Assembly (NCBI RefSeq): GCF_016808095.1
Contig: NC_068980.1
Span: 14,821,388 to 14,885,387 of the forward strand
Direction of reading: 5' to 3'
Source of the DNA: Vigna angularis
Lineage: Eukaryota; Streptophyta; Magnoliopsida; Fabales; Fabaceae
DNA: 64,000 bases
Below the pieces are notes generated by a model that saw only the letters and a program-made list of their open reading frames with translations, had not been told where the DNA came from and searched no databases. Within the stretch, counting starts at the first letter, position 1; every line of letters starts with the position of its first letter. Both the position numbers and the translations under genes were made by a program. This document shows, piece by piece, positions 42,592 through 56,154 of this stretch.

Positions 42592-45557
42592 AGCGTCCGC
42601 TACTACTTCGCTTTCCCTTGGTAGAGTAACTCAAAATCGTAATCTTTTAAGAATTCCAGCCAACACCTCTACCTCATGTTTAATTCCTTCTGATCAAAGA
42701 GGTACTTGAGACTCTTATGATCATTGAAGACTTGGAACGTAGATCCGTATAGATGGTGTCTCCAAATCTTCAGGGCGAAGACGACCGCTGCTAATTCCAG
42801 GTCGTGCGTCGGATAATTCTTCTCGTGCACTTTCAATTGACGAGAAGCGTACGCAACCGCTCTCTTCTCTTGCATAAGTACACAGCCCAAACCTTGATGA
42901 GATGCATCACAATATACTTCAAAGGGTTTGGACGTGTCAGGGATGACCAATACTGGGGCGCTCGTTAACTTCTTCTTCAACTCCTGAAAGCTCGATTCAC
43001 ACCGATCAGTCCAAGCGAACGGGTGATCCTTGCGTGTAAGTTGCGTTAACGATGCTACTATCTTAGAAAATCCTTCGATGAAGCGCCTATAGTAGCCCGC
43101 AAGACCAACGAAACTCCGTACTTCCGTGACCGAACGCGGACTCGCCCATTCCAAAACTGCTCGTACTTTTGTCGGGTCTACAGAGATCCCTTCAGCTGAC
43201 ACAACGTGCCCTAAGAACTGCTCGCTCTTCATCCAAAATTCACACTTTGATAACTTGGCGTACAGTTCCTTTTCCTTCAAGACGCCAAGTACGACCCTCA
43301 AGTGTTCCTCATGTTCTTCATGGCTCTTGGAGTAGATGAGGATGTCGTCAATGAAGACCACTACGAACTTGTCCAGGTATGGCCTGAATATACGATTCAT
43401 GTAATCCATGAAGATTGCCGGTGCGTTCGTCACACCGAACGGCATCACTACATACTCGTAGTGTCCGTAACGAGATCTGAAAGCAGTCTTCTGGATGTCT
43501 TCTTCCTTTACCCGAATCTGGTGGTACCCCGATCGCAGATCAATCTTCGAGAATACTATGGCCCCATTCAGTTGATCCAACAAATAATCTATCCTTGGCA
43601 GTGGATACTTGTTCTTGATGGTCAGCTTGTTTAATTGTCTGTAATCAATGCAAAACCGAGAGCTGTCATCTTTCTTCTTCACCAAAAGAACAGGTGCTCC
43701 CCAGGGTGATACGCTCGGCCTGATAAATTGCTTGTCCATCAGATCTTTAATTTTCTCCTTAAGCTCAACCAACTCAGCTGGTGACATTCGATACGGTTGG
43801 ACAGAGATGGGTGCCGCCGTTGACACTAAGTCGATCGTGAACTCAACCTCGCGAATAGGAGGTAGTCCAGGTATTTCTTCTGGAAAAACTTCAGGAAATT
43901 CCTCTATTACCAATCGTCCTCCACTTAACTTATTACTGGACGATCGTTCCCAGCTCACACCTTCAAACTCTTCATCTGAATGCGTCATTATCAAAAAGCA
44001 ACTGGCGCCCTCCACGATATCTTCCTTTAGTTGACCGAGCGTCACCGACAACACTTCCTCTTCTTCATCAGGGAAAACCAACTTCTTCTCACCACAATCT
44101 ATCAGAATGCGATTGGTGGCTAACCAATCCATTCCTAAAATCACCTCTAACTCTTTTAGAGGTAAACAGATCAAATTGACCTTATATCTACACCCCTCGA
44201 CCTCAATAGGACATCTGACGCAGATCCTAGACGTCCTAACCTCTGGGGTTGACACCACCAAGTCGAACTGCATCTCACTCTCAGTTATTCCCAATTTCTC
44301 AACACACGCCTTCGAGATGAAGGAGTGGGTCGCCCCCGAATCAAACAATACACAGCAAGATATTCCACATACTAAGCAGGTGCTGGTGATGAGTGTACCT
44401 GAACTTGCTGCTTCTGCGCCTGTTATTGCATACACTCGTCCGACTGCTTGTGCCCGACCACCTCTCCCTTGCTGGATCCTTCCAGCGTTCGATGGTCTCA
44501 TGACCGCTCGTCCGCCCATATTGCACTCGCTCTCCAGATGGTCGTTTCTTCTACATCGAGTGCAATACTTTCCTCCTACCAATTGAGGGCAGACTGACTT
44601 GAAATGGGGTCCTCCACACTGAAAACATTTGATCGCCCCCTGCTGTCCAGACTGTCCAGCAACAACCATCGCCTGAGACCCACTTGACTGCGCTGGTCGA
44701 GCGTACGGCGTCCTATTCCGATTCAGATTTGTTCTTGATAGAATCGGTCCCCTGGCTACTTGTTGCTTCTTCTGTTGTTCTACTTCAGCCACATTCTTCT
44801 CTAACACCTTGGCCCTCTCGACCATTGAAGGGAATGACTTAATGCAGAGGCTGGATATCAGTACTTTTAGATCACTCCTTAATCCATTCTCGAATTTCCG
44901 GCACTGCCACTCTTCACTGGTGGCCATAGTATTGAACCTCAACAAATGCTTGAACGTGTTGGTATACTCCGACACAGACTTCCCTCCTTGTACCAGTTGA
45001 AGGAACTCAACTTCCTTGGCGTAACAAACGCTGTTTGGGAAGTATTCTTCATAGAATTTACTCCTGAAAACTGCCCAAGTGATGGGACTGTGAGCGTCCG
45101 TTAAAATAGCCTTAATGCTCGTCCACCAGTGGCTTGCTTCCCTGGTAAGCAGATACTCCGTGAATGCCAAGCGATTCTCGTCCGGGCACCTCTTGGCATC
45201 GTAAATTCTCTCCATGTCTCTCAACCACTGATCAGCCTCGTCCGATAAACCTTTCTCGTTGAACTTGGCTGGGTGGTGCTGCAGAAAACTCTCCAAGGTC
45301 CACTCCGCTTGGTGAGTAGCGTTTGAAGAAGACGCTCCCGGTGTATTCCTAGTGGTCGCTAGGATCTCCATTAACTGTCTTTGGGTTGTTTCAGAGTTTG
45401 CGCGAGTTGCTTCCAAACTCTGTAAAGCAATTGAATTTTGCTGCATCAAGGCAGCGTTCTACTGCTGTAGCCTCTCTATGACTGACTCCAACAACCTAGT
45501 GTTGTCAGACGCATCACGTTCGGTAGGTTGAGGTGGAGGAGGAGGTCTGGGTGCCAT
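42592..45557 (-). pseudogene. Gag-protease-RT-RNase H frame of C
   Basis: The natural start is ATG at 45557 (MAPRPPPPPQP, matching the Gag start of D). Codon 33 is TAG (45459-45461) where D has CAG, so only an internal frame from 45449 stays open. That frame covers 926 aa: capsid ([14 protein letters not shown]), two zinc knuckles ([27 protein letters not shown]), protease [12 protein letters not shown] ([20 protein letters not shown]) and RNase H ([10 protein letters not shown]). It ends in TAG right after KELNMR (~42666-42668), again at a glutamine codon in relatives. Confidence 0.93.
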
Positions 45558-45694
45558 TTGTTCTCTGGAACAACAGAGAAAAACGGTCGTTAGTCATGTT
45601 CAAAGAGTTTAAAATAACTCATTAAACACACATTAAGCACACAGCAAAAACACAGTGCACTCATAACCTACAGTGTCCTTAAAAGAACAAAACT

Positions 45695-45706
45695 GCTCTG
45701 ATACCA
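45695..45706 (-). promoter_or_regulatory. Primer binding site of C (tRNA-iMet)
   Basis: Minus-strand TGGTATCAGAGC, a perfect 12-base complement of the plant initiator tRNA-Met 3' end, 4 nt from the 5' LTR. Confidence 0.97.
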
Positions 45707-45710
45707 CTAA

Positions 45711-48185
45711 TGTAACATCCCAAAAATACAGTAAACACCATATAGTAGAATTAATTACATTTAATGATAAGTCAAATCAGTCTTAAATTAAACAAGAACA
45801 CAGGTTCTGGCCGAACGGCCTTACACTAAGCGAGTTACAAAATGACGAGAAGTACATTAAGCTAACCTGACCGAACGGTTTACAAAACAAAAATACCGAA
45901 CGGTTAATTCAGGAAAAAGGAAAGGCGATCGTTCTAAGACAACTCGCTAGAATAACTACTAAACAAGTAACCGAACGGTCTACTGTTCGGCCTTCACTTC
46001 CACATCAACGAGATTCTCTTCCTCTAGTATTCCTTCTTCCAGTGTCTCCTCCAGTAACGCATCACCATCTGCTCACATCCACACGGATGATCATTGCAAA
46101 GACAAGACGAACGTACAGATACAGGACAACACAAAGAAAATACAGGGTAAGCTTATTTAATTTAATTCAAGTAATAACATGCATTTCTCAACCTATCAAA
46201 CACATCAAATATATTCCAATATATAATTCAATCAATTCCTGATACTAGACTGACTGTCCGGACTGTATGAATTTTGTGTAGCTACGACGTTCGTGCACTC
46301 GGTGATATAGTAACTGGAATTTTCATCAGCTACCACCCGAGGTTAGTCCGTTCCGTCCAAGTTACATTTATGAACTAGGACCTGCTGCCGTTCCCACACA
46401 TGACATACTCCCCTCTACTTGAGGACAAGCACTCACGGAACATCAGGATGAACCGCCAGCTAAGCTTTGTCCACATTCATACTTTACAAATCTCAACTTT
46501 CACCCAAGAGTCGTTCCTCCCTGGAACGCTCGTTCAACATCAACAACCGTGTATTCATCTCATAAACTGTTCATCATTTATATTCTTTCAATTTAATATC
46601 ATTTTCGTCATCCATTTCAAGTGCATAAAATAACGAGCGTTCAGCCCTCTTCATAACGAGGACGAACGTTAGGAACGAGACCGAGAAATCCCCCGTTCCA
46701 AAACAGAATAAAACCGATTACAGTGAACACCGTATATGACAGACGTCATTTACCACTTGAGTCAGTGAATGAACTGACTCTCGGAAGTTCAGATCAATAC
46801 TCAACGAATAATTTAAGTACAGAGGCTCTAGACCGGATCCAAATGGAGACAGACCCCTCAAAACGATTAAAGAACTATACTTAGAATGATTCGATTACCA
46901 AAAACCGACTGCCAGTCAATGACCGAACACGGTAAAAGGATTTACTGAATTTGGAAGAACGCTATTTTCCACAAGTTTAACAATTAAAAACGAATACGAG
47001 CGTTCGGTATAAGACCGAGCGCCACTCATGACGAACGCTTTGGGTCGAACCCATCACTGATTTGAACTCGTGCTAAAATATTAATATTTATAAATATAAT
47101 ACGGGATGGTGAAGAGAGGATTGAAGAATGACTAAGTGTCCAGATACATGTTTACAAGTTTCTCAATTCCTCACATAGCACTCAGGCAACCTACGTTTGG
47201 CCGAACGCTCAAACGTAGAACTATTATAAAAGGGCGTTCGTTCTCAACTAGAATTCTTTCCAAATGAAAGAATTCAATTTCGAAGAAGTTTACTAGTAAT
47301 CACCGAACGGTCAAGGACCGTTCAATGACGAACGTTCATTATCATAGGGAATTTATTTTCAAAGTTTCATTTACATTAAACTCATTTCTAAATCATAAAA
47401 TTTCATATCTTCAAATACTCCTATCATAGTACATTTCATAATTCTCATGCATCAGCTCATAATCACAACCATATACTAAAAATCAAATATCACAAATTCA
47501 TGCTTCATAACACTCAAAGAACGTCCATACAGTACAATACAAACATACAAATTAAATTGAATAAGCTTCCCTTACCTCTTAAAGGTGGTCGAACTTTCTC
47601 AGATATGAGTTAGGGTTCTCCTACTGACAGAGGTCTCAACGTTCTACCACGTTTTCTACCAGCTATAACCAACATAGACCAGAAAATTACTCAGGAAGAT
47701 AGATTCAACTCAGGCAACCCAGAACCTGGATTTGCATGTTACGGAAAAAGGCACGAATGGAGGAAGGATGGACTTACCAGTTCAGAATCTTAAAATGATC
47801 GGTTCCAACGATCGTCCTCTACGCCGTGAGTGCAGAACTAGTGCCTGAATGATGATCGGATAAGAAGAAGAGTGAGTTCTGGTAGAGAGAAGGGGAAGTT
47901 TCTAGAGAGAAGTAGGAGAAATGGAAAGTCAGAGTTTTGGAATGGAGAAGGTGCATGCAGAAGAGTGACGCGGATTTCAGAAAGTTCAGTTTTGTTTAAA
48001 AACGAACGTTCGTTCTCCTGCTGACACCTGCATCCCACTAACTGATTTTCGGATCCTCGTTTATTGACACATGGCGTCCGTTCAGAGGGGTTTCTAAGTG
48101 CGCTTTAATGGTTCTGAACAGGATTTTGGGTGTAATAAATGAGATTAGACAGGTGGGTTTGGTTGCTTAATTACGAGGTCTGACA
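45711..48185 (-). repeat. LTR of C, right copy (5' LTR, 2,475 bp)
   Basis: TG...CA ended, followed by TSD GGTAA. Minus-strand AGGTAAGGG at 47569-47577 is a splice-donor match at the place homologous to that in D. Confidence 0.96.
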
Positions 48186-48190
48186 GGTAA

Positions 48191-48800
48191 AGTTTTACAT
48201 TACACGTATATTTATATATTTTTCCTTAGGTTCTCAGAAATATTAATGGAAAAATAGAAACTAAATTAAGAACGTAAAAAATACTACAATAATTCAAATT
48301 ATGTTAGGTGCATCAAGTTCAAAAATAAAAGGTAGCACCTAGTTTAATAGTTGTTGAGTTACACTTTTAATCAGATGCACCACCAGTTTAATAAAATAAA
48401 GGTCCAATGAGATTTAATAATCCAAGCTATTAATAATTCAATTATTATTTCATTTAGATAGTTATTGCCTCAATTGATTAAGATGAGCCAACTTAAGGTG
48501 ATACGTAGTCTTCTTTGTTAAACAATTATAATAAAATTTACCTTTTGTATATGAAAATTTTAAATACACAACCCATCAAATTTTTTCATTAAATTTTCGC
48601 TCATCTTACTTATATATGAATCTCTTTTTTAATCCTCGTAACTTTTACATACATCCATGAGAAAAAAACATACAAACAAGTATCAATAAAAATAATCTAG
48701 TCTACACAATAAAAACAAGTAAATCAAAAATATATTTTTTTATTAATATCAATAAAAAGAATCTAGTCTACACAATCTTAATGTTAAAAACTTAACTAAC

Positions 48801-48877
<77 letters not shown>

Positions 48878-49548
48878 TTCTGACTTACATAATCTAAAAG
48901 TAACTACTGTTATTGATTAGAATCAACTGAAAATAACATCTTGACATAAGTTAGAAAAAAAAATAGGACATCAATAGAAACAACATTATTATGTTGACTA
49001 AGAAAATCCTTACTAACGTTAGTTGAAAAATAAATATAATATAACATTAACAATAAAATAACATTAATGATGTTGGCCAAGAAAATATATATGATTAACT
49101 TTGTTTAAAAAGTAACTTTCATCGAAATTTATTAAAAACAATGTTGAGGTCATAATATTAAAAAACGATTAAACTAACAATGTCTCAACCTTAGTTGATG
49201 TTGTTCTAATCAAAGTCGAGCTATATATGAAATTCAAAGAGAAGAGATATAAATTTGAGAATATAAAAAAATTCAAATTCTTACTTTTTATTGGAATTTA
49301 AAATTTTTCATTTTAAGTAATTTAATCACTTTCAAATAATCTCAAAGTTTCAATTTCTTTTGAAACTCTTTAAAGGCATAATTCAACTTTAAAATCTTGG
49401 ATAGCTGCTTAAGATTTGAGAGTCTTGGATTGTTATTGTACAAAGAGACACATAATTGAAAAAACCTTCCTTTGGATGAACTTTTTAAGTATTCTAAAAG
49501 TTCATGAAGTGTATTTACTAATCATGGATCAAGTAGAAGGTCCATTCT
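48191..49548. other. AT-rich intergenic DNA
   Basis: No gene. It holds a 70-bp (AT)n run and a short duplication around 'aataaaaa.aatctagtctacacaat' near 48685-48775. Nothing else recognised. Confidence 0.6.
48804..48874. repeat. (AT)n microsatellite
   Basis: About 70 bp of uninterrupted AT. Confidence 0.97.
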
Positions 49549-50617
49549 TGTTGAGAATTTTTGAGAGAGGTTTCGCAAATAGATATGAAATAGGAGAGAT
49601 ATATTTTGTATGGACAAACTTTATGCTTGTAGATCAAAATATAACATAATATCAAATACTAAATATTTACAATATGTCAATTTTGATTTTTTAAATTTAA
49701 ATAATAAATATTTTTTAATTGAAAGATATTTTTAAAACTACAATATTTTCTAAAAATTAAAGTAAATAAAAAAGATATTAAGTAAATATTCTCAACCTTC
49801 TTCCTTGCTTAATATCTGCTTATTTAATTTTAAATCTTTAAATTTGATTCTTCTTCTTGTTATACTTGATTTTCTAATTTTTTTTTCTCTTATCATAACT
49901 TCATTCAATTTGATATTCTTTATTGTATTTCTTTTTTTATCATCATCATGAGTGTTCTTATATAACTGATGGATCTATTTCATATAAAGAGTTTATTTTT
50001 ATCTTTTGAAAAAGTTCATTGGATTTGATTATATATGTCTCACATGAGTCTTACTCTATAATAGACATTTGACACCACTTTTAACTCAAAAACTCAAAGA
50101 CAATGGATTTATGAGGTTTTTTTTTATCTTATATGATGTTTAACTTTGTTATCTCTGTTAAATATAGGACTTAGACTCACACTTGAATTATTCATAGTTA
50201 TATCTTTCTTTAAAGATGAGTTCCTTTCAAATGATATATTTCTCCTTAAATGTATGATGACCTACTTATACCTTGTGATTATAGTTATGACATTGTTGTG
50301 TTTTTGTTGTGGTTGTTACTATTGAAGAATTTTTTTAGGGGTTTTGCAAATATTAGATATGAAATATGAGAGATGACACATATTAAATATATAAGAGATA
50401 TGTTGAATGAAAAGAATTATTATTTTATTTTATTCATGTACTCTTTATATAAGAGAAAAATGTAACATAATATCAAATATTAAATATTTACAATATGTCA
50501 ATCTTGATTTCCTAAATCTAAATAATAACTAATTTCTAAAACTAAAAGATATTTTTAAGGCTAAAATATTTCTTAAAAACTAATTTAAATAAAAAAAATA
50601 TTAAGTAAATATTCTCA
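49549..50617. repeat. Pair of diverged direct repeats, possible Copia LTRs
   Basis: Copy 1 ~49549-49795 and copy 2 ~50325-50617 share 'gagaatttttgagaggtttcgcaaata' type starts, 'taacataatatcaaatactaaatatttacaatatgtcaa' middles (only partly quoted) and ends in 'ttaagtaaatattctcaa'. TGTTGAGAAT...ATTCTCAAC ends fit Copia LTRs. About 530 bp of unassignable sequence lies between. No TSD found. Confidence 0.6.
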
Positions 50618-50619
50618 AT

Positions 50620-51060
50620 AATTCTTGAGTAAGAATTTCACTAGAGTCAAAGAGACAAGATATAAAGGTGAAAAAAGTAGAAAAGAATTAAAGTTTGAAG
50701 TTACTAAATCTCAAGATTTAAAGGAAGAAAAGCTTAACCCTTCAACAAATCCTGAAGTAGTTACAATGTTTAAAAAAGTTCAACAATTTACTCAAAAAGG
50801 AGAAACACATTCAAGAAGTCCTCCAAATGGAAGGAGACAATATACAAGAAAGACAAAACAGAATAATGAAAAATCATTTGTTATGAGTGCAAAAAGTAAA
50901 GACACGAAAGGAAAATGTCTCAAGAACAAAGCCAATAAATCTCATTAGATAAGAAAAGGAAAAATGTGCTGACATCATGGAAGGACTTAGATACACAACG
51001 ACAGTAGAAGTTCAAATAAGGAGCAAGCCAATACCGGTCTTATGATAGATGCAGACTTTG
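50620..51060 (+). pseudogene. Copia Gag remnant
   Basis: The 107-codon frame from 50625 is lysine-rich. In a shifted frame around 50877-50920 a zinc knuckle is visible (ICYECKK, a stop, then RHERK), followed by KRKNVLTSWKDLD, which resembles the post-knuckle segment of SIRE/Tork-type Gag. Frameshifts and stops show decay. It follows the possible LTR copy 2 in the right order for a Copia 5' end. Confidence 0.55.
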
Positions 51061-52498
51061 GTGTAACATCTCAGCTTAAATATTAAATGAGAAACATGAA
51101 TTAATCATGCAATAAAAATCTAGGGTAAAATGGATCAAACAAGGGATAATAACTCTATATTTTTTCACTAATCTATTAAAGGGTTGGAAATACAAGGTAA
51201 GTGGAAAGAAGATCCAAAGATATTTAAGGAAGTTGTCAAAGATGATATTAAGTAGTTTGATGATATTAAAACAAGGATGATGATGAAAATAAGTCCAAGA
51301 ATTCACCACAGTGAAAGGCTTGTAATTTTGCTTTTGTAATAAATCTAGATTTATTGTATAGGATTTAAGTTTTAAGTAGTTTTTGATTTATTAAAAATGT
51401 AAGAGTAAATGTTAGCAGTAATCCATCCAAGCAATACTATTAGCAGTGAGAGATACAAATCCGTGTGAGTCACAAGGATGATTTTATTCATTAGTAGTTA
51501 ATGAGTTAGCAAAGTTCTAGAACCTTTTGCATTGTGCACTGTGAGTTTGTTACTCATTAGGAAACATTGTTAGAAAGATTGATTATATATATGATTGTAA
51601 GTTCTGTTATGGAAAAGGAAATAAAAAAGTATTTTCTCTTCCTCTCTCTCTTTAGGAGGTTTCTATGTCCTCAAATACAGAGAGTAAACGTTTATCTCAA
51701 CATTTTGGTGCTTCACAAGACTCAGTCGGAAAAAATGGATGAGAGGCTCCATAACATGTCCCTTTGCCGTTCGTGGTCGCCGTTTGCAGCGTTCTCGTTC
51801 GTGGTAGCGCTTCGGTGGCCTGGTTCGCACTCACCGTCACACTCAGTGTCACGTTTCGTAGTCGTCGTTCGCCTTGCTCGTGGTCGCGTCTTCGCCGTCG
51901 TAATCGTCGACGTACTTGTTGTCGTAGTTCTTGTGTGGCGTCATTGTGTGGTGGTGGTGAGTAAAAAAAATTTCTTTTCAAAAGCCTCTTGGAGTTATGC
52001 TTTTAGATGTGATTCGGTTAGGTTTCCGGAACTTCTATCATTTTTTTGAATGTTTTAATAATCATTCAAAAAGCCCGTGAGCTGGTAAATTTTTTTTACT
52101 ACATTAAAGAACGTGATGTGATGTGACTATTTCTTGCTTGCTTATTATATAAATGACATCTTAATTTAGGAGATGAGACGTGAAGTGGTACTTTTATTAT
52201 AATATTTTATTATATTAATGGTGTCCTGATTTTATGTGTACTTTTATTATAATATATTTTTATTATATAAATGATATCCTGATTTTATAATGAAAATCGT
52301 GACCATGTGTGCTTTTATTATAAATTTATAATGTACTTTTATTATGTAAATAAAGTCCTAATTTTATAATAAAAATTATTATGCATATATGTAGGTAGTG
52401 TTTTTTTTATTATTTTAGTATGTAAAAGAAAATATTTAATTTTAAATGAGTCCTTTTGCCATTGAATTTGAATTTTTAGTGAAAAATTTTAGAGCATC
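51061..52498. other. Intergenic / 5' region of the hAT transposase gene, with a CpG-rich patch
   Basis: AT-rich except for 51740-51960, which is strongly CpG-rich (repeated 'cgttcgtggtcgc'-like units). The 160-codon ORF over it is arginine/valine-biased and probably an artefact of composition. The patch may be the leader region of the hAT element whose transposase starts at 52499 (inference). Confidence 0.5.
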
Positions 52499-53099
52499 AT
52501 GTCTGGAAATGCATCAAATTCAACGGAAATTAATGCAACTACATTTTCTTTCACTAAGAGTAGAAGTAAAAATGCTCCAAGAAATCGATCTGATATTGAA
52601 TGGAAACATGGATTTTACGTTAACCGTAATGGAAGAAAAGTGAAATGTAACTATTGCTTAAAGATTGTGAGTGGAGGTATATTTAAATTTAAACGTCATC
52701 TTGTTGGAACAAGGGAGGATTCTGAACCTTCACTAGTGGAAAATATACTTTTTATAGCTATTTTTTATACCTGTTAAAATTTATCAACTATAAAAAATAG
52801 TGTAGTGACAATTTTGTAAATATAAGAAACTTTTTTACACTAGTTATAATAAAAATAGGTATAAAATGTAGTAAGGTAGCATTATAGTAAAAAAATACAA
52901 ATATTTTATACCGTATGATTTAAATAAGTATAATTTTTTTTATCCCTGTTAACCTAATAGCCGGTGTAGATTATTGTTTTACACCGGTTAATATTATAAC
53001 GGGTATGAATTTTTTTTTATCAATATTTTCTCTTTTGTATTATGCAATTTCTTTCTCCTTCTCATTCTTAGTCCTTCGTTCTCCTCTCTTATCCTTCGT

Positions 53100-53540
53100 T
53101 TCAGTATCCATTGTAGCCACCTCGCCTCGATCCGCAACATCTCCCGCGTCCACGACGGTGACCTCAACCCTAGCCTCGCTCCTCTCTTACCTCAGCCAAC
53201 TAACGGTGGCGGCGAATTCGAAAACGAAGAAGAAAGAACTCTTGTCTCGGTGTGCAGCGCCGAATCCATGGTAAGGCTGACGGAGATGGCGACGTTCTGA
53301 GTCCCGTTCTGTACCGCAACCTTGAGCGGATTTGTGAAGTTCCACAACCTCGCTAAGATTTCGCGGCCAAACAAGAATAAAAAGAGGAAGGAGGGAATGG
53401 AAGTGGAAGACGGTAGGCCGTGGGGCATAACGATTTCCGTGGTTGAGGTACAAAGACCAGTGGAACAAAGACGAACAACTAACAACCACGGCAGCAGATG
53501 TTCTCTCTTGAGGTACAAAAAATGTTCCTATTTTGCTCTT
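53100..53540. other. CpG-rich segment in the CACTA element
   Basis: GC-rich island with several overlapping ORFs on both strands (for example minus 53187-53561 and 53192-53518). I do not recognise a family in any frame. It could be the first exon or leader of another captured gene. Confidence 0.5.
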
Positions 53541-54348
53541 AGACTCTAATTTGGATTGCAATTGTGTTAGTTATATGGATAAGTTGTCTTTGTTTGTGTG
53601 CTAAACCAAGAAGCTGAACATAGAAATGAAAATTCTCGTGGAGAATTGAAAGAGATAAAGTCACGAAAATTTTGAGTCTATTACAGGTGTTTGAGATGAC
53701 AGAGGATTATTTTAGGGTTTTATATGTTGGATTTTGAGTCTATTACAGGTGTTTAACTTTTCATGTGCTATATTATTTTTAATGATTTTGTTGACTCCAG
53801 TCTTTGAGGTTGATTTTAAGCCACTAAAAGTTTTTTTGTTGAGAAAGAAAGCATGTATTTTACATCAATATTTCCAATATGGTAAATGTTTCTTTCCAAT
53901 CATGAAATTCACATTGCTTGTTAGAATTATAGTCGATAATGTACATATACATTTACCAAAGAATCATGGAGTGTTTGTGGTCTGATGATATGTGGATTCT
54001 TTTTTCTTACACGTATTGGGTTAGGGATCACTTATAACACAAATCTGCATCAATTTTAAAGTACCAAAGCTTATCAATTTTAAGTTGACTATTGACTTTT
54101 CTTCTAGGATATTACTTCTAGCTCTTTTGATTGCAGAATTGGCTTTCTTATGGAGATCTCATCTATCAGAGAATTAGCTGATATGGTAAGAATTATGAAT
54201 ATCTCTTGTAAATAATGATATTTGAATCTAGGGTAACCTTTTGAGTATGAGAAACAGAGCCAAGTGTATGTAACACACGTCCAGTACTTATTTTTTCTTC
54301 TGATTGATCTATATTGGATAGTCTATAATACTATGGCTCAATCTTCAG

Positions 54349-55124
54349 ACATGATGCCCTTGCAGATGAATTAGCCATGCTAAAGCAAGTAAATGAGTTT
54401 GCTGCAAATGGTCTCAGTCCTCCAAGAAAGAATGGATTTGCCAGGTACTATTTCTTTTGAAAACAAGTTAATTTAATTTGTCAAGTCTTCCTCTTAAGTT
54501 CTCAAAAATATTTGATCTCTGAGGTACTGATGCATAGAAGATATGATGGATAACATATGTTTTCCTGGCTGCTTTTAAAATTGTATTTCCCAGGGCATCC
54601 TCCATGTCACCAAATGCAAGAATGACCAGAATAGCTTCACTTGAGAACATGCTGAGTATATAATCTAATTCACTTGTTGCAATACCTTCTAAACTTTCTG
54701 AGGCAGAAGAACGAGAAAGAGCCACTCTAATCGTGGACGCTGGAATCAATTGCGTTCATTGGGAGAAGCGAAGAATTTGCTTCAATATATGTTTAATTCT
54801 GCTGCACATGCTAGGTCCTTTGACCTATACCTTTTCTCTCTATAATTAATTATATTTTTTTCTTTAATTCTCTATAAATAAGATAACTAAACAATTTTCT
54901 AATTGAAACAAAGCACAATTGTGATATTGTATACTGTTATGAATTTGTGTGTTGACAATAGGTGCCAACTCTGGGAGAAGGACATGGAGATAAGGGAAGT
55001 GAAAGATCAAATAAAAGAACTTGTTGGTCTCTTACGCCAAAGTGAGATGAAGAGAAAATAAGTTGAGAAGGAACTAAAAGTGAGAGAACAAGCTAATGGA
55101 AGCACACTGGCTACACCACCTTCC
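54349..55124 (+). pseudogene. Captured KIN-4-type kinesin exons (3)
   Basis: Exons 54349-54444, 54594-54814 and 54962-55124 have AG/GT borders and join in phase. They encode the coiled-coil stalk of plant KIN-4 (FRA1-like) kinesins: DALADELAMLKQVNEF, GLSPPRKNGFAR, MSPNARMTRIASLEN, then GEAKNLLQYMFNS in a shifted frame, CQLWEKDMEI and KELVGLLRQSEMKRK. Defects: a stop after ENMLSIS, a frameshift in exon 2, and TAA in exon 3 where relatives have a glutamate codon. No motor domain is present. A second copy of 'cactggctacacc' near 55640 is a further debris piece. Confidence 0.88.
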
Positions 55125-56154
55125 GTAAGAATATTGTTACTGAGTTATCTGCTAATTACATTTACTAAAAACTTTAATTAATAAGATTGTAATTCAACTT
55201 ACTTCCTCATAAGGTAATTTCTTCTTTTTGATGGACGTATTCATCGCATCAATTTTGTTATATTTGGTATAGCTAGTTATAGATTCCAAGTACCATAGTT
55301 AAAGATTCCAAAGTAAAAAGTTTGTCCTAATTATTTAGTTAAAAGTTTTGAAATTTTGACAGGAAATTTTATTTGGTCCAGAGGGATATTGAAAAAGGAA
55401 AATTAATTACTGCATTAAGCTTTTGCAAGCCAATCAAAATTTATATATTTTTTTATCAAACACCAGACATGCCATCAATCTAATTTATATAATAAAAAAT
55501 TGATATCCCTTGTAATTAAAAATAGTAAAACCATGAATTTTATTCTTTAATTTATGTTAAATGTAAGAATCTGCCTCATATTTAAATTTTCATCCGTTAT
55601 ATTATGATTTAACCAATTACATACTTGTTGAGTTGTCTGCTACACTGGCTACACCTTCGGTAAAAGTATATAAAACTAATTGTTGAGTTGTCTGCTAACT
55701 AAGCCTATAATTAAGGAACAGAGGTACTTGAACTCCTACATTTTTGTGCTTAGTTATAATTCTTTGTTTTCTTTCGTTTTTTCTCTAACGAACTTCTTTA
55801 TCAACATTTTAAGAGAGAGAAATAAGAAAAATAGCTAAAATTAACTTTTTTTTTACAAATTAAATTTATTTTATTTATAAATTAATTTTTAAAACATTTT
55901 TTCATATAAGCCTCTTTTTCTCATCACTTTTTTTTTTTGTATCTTAGAAGTATTTATGGATCAAATAGTAAAAAAGTTATCTTTGTAATATTGTGGAGCT
56001 TTGTGCAATAAGTTTTATCAAAACTCATGGATTTTATTAAGGTTTTAGAGAAAATCTCTACAGGGAAAATTTATTCATGTAATAATAGATCATATATTCT
56101 AACTGTTATTTTGTTCCCCTTGACGTGCTCATGAATTTCTTGGCTTTCATGTAG

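Larger units (their letters stand above)
38497..48185 (-). mobile_element. Ty3/gypsy element C (Tekay/Del-like), recent, nonsense-mutated
   Basis: 9,689 bp with TSD GGTAA at 38492-38496 and 48186-48190. LTRs 38497-40986 and 45711-48185; in element sense they start TGTCAGACCT and end GGGATGTTACA. By eye they differ at some 35-40 sites plus a ~15-bp indel (about 1.5%). A 12-base tRNA-iMet PBS and a polypurine tract are in place. Gag-PR-RT-RH is a single long frame interrupted by few stops, integrase by several. It shares protein and LTR landmarks with element D but is a distinct family. Confidence 0.97.

Noticed and set aside
51567..52049. 160-codon ORF
   Set aside because: Lies over a CpG-rich repeat-like patch; composition artefact with no homology I can see.
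51000..52498. 5' terminus of the hAT element
   Set aside because: No convincing counterpart to the aaggttgtcaaactc end was found, so no full element is claimed.
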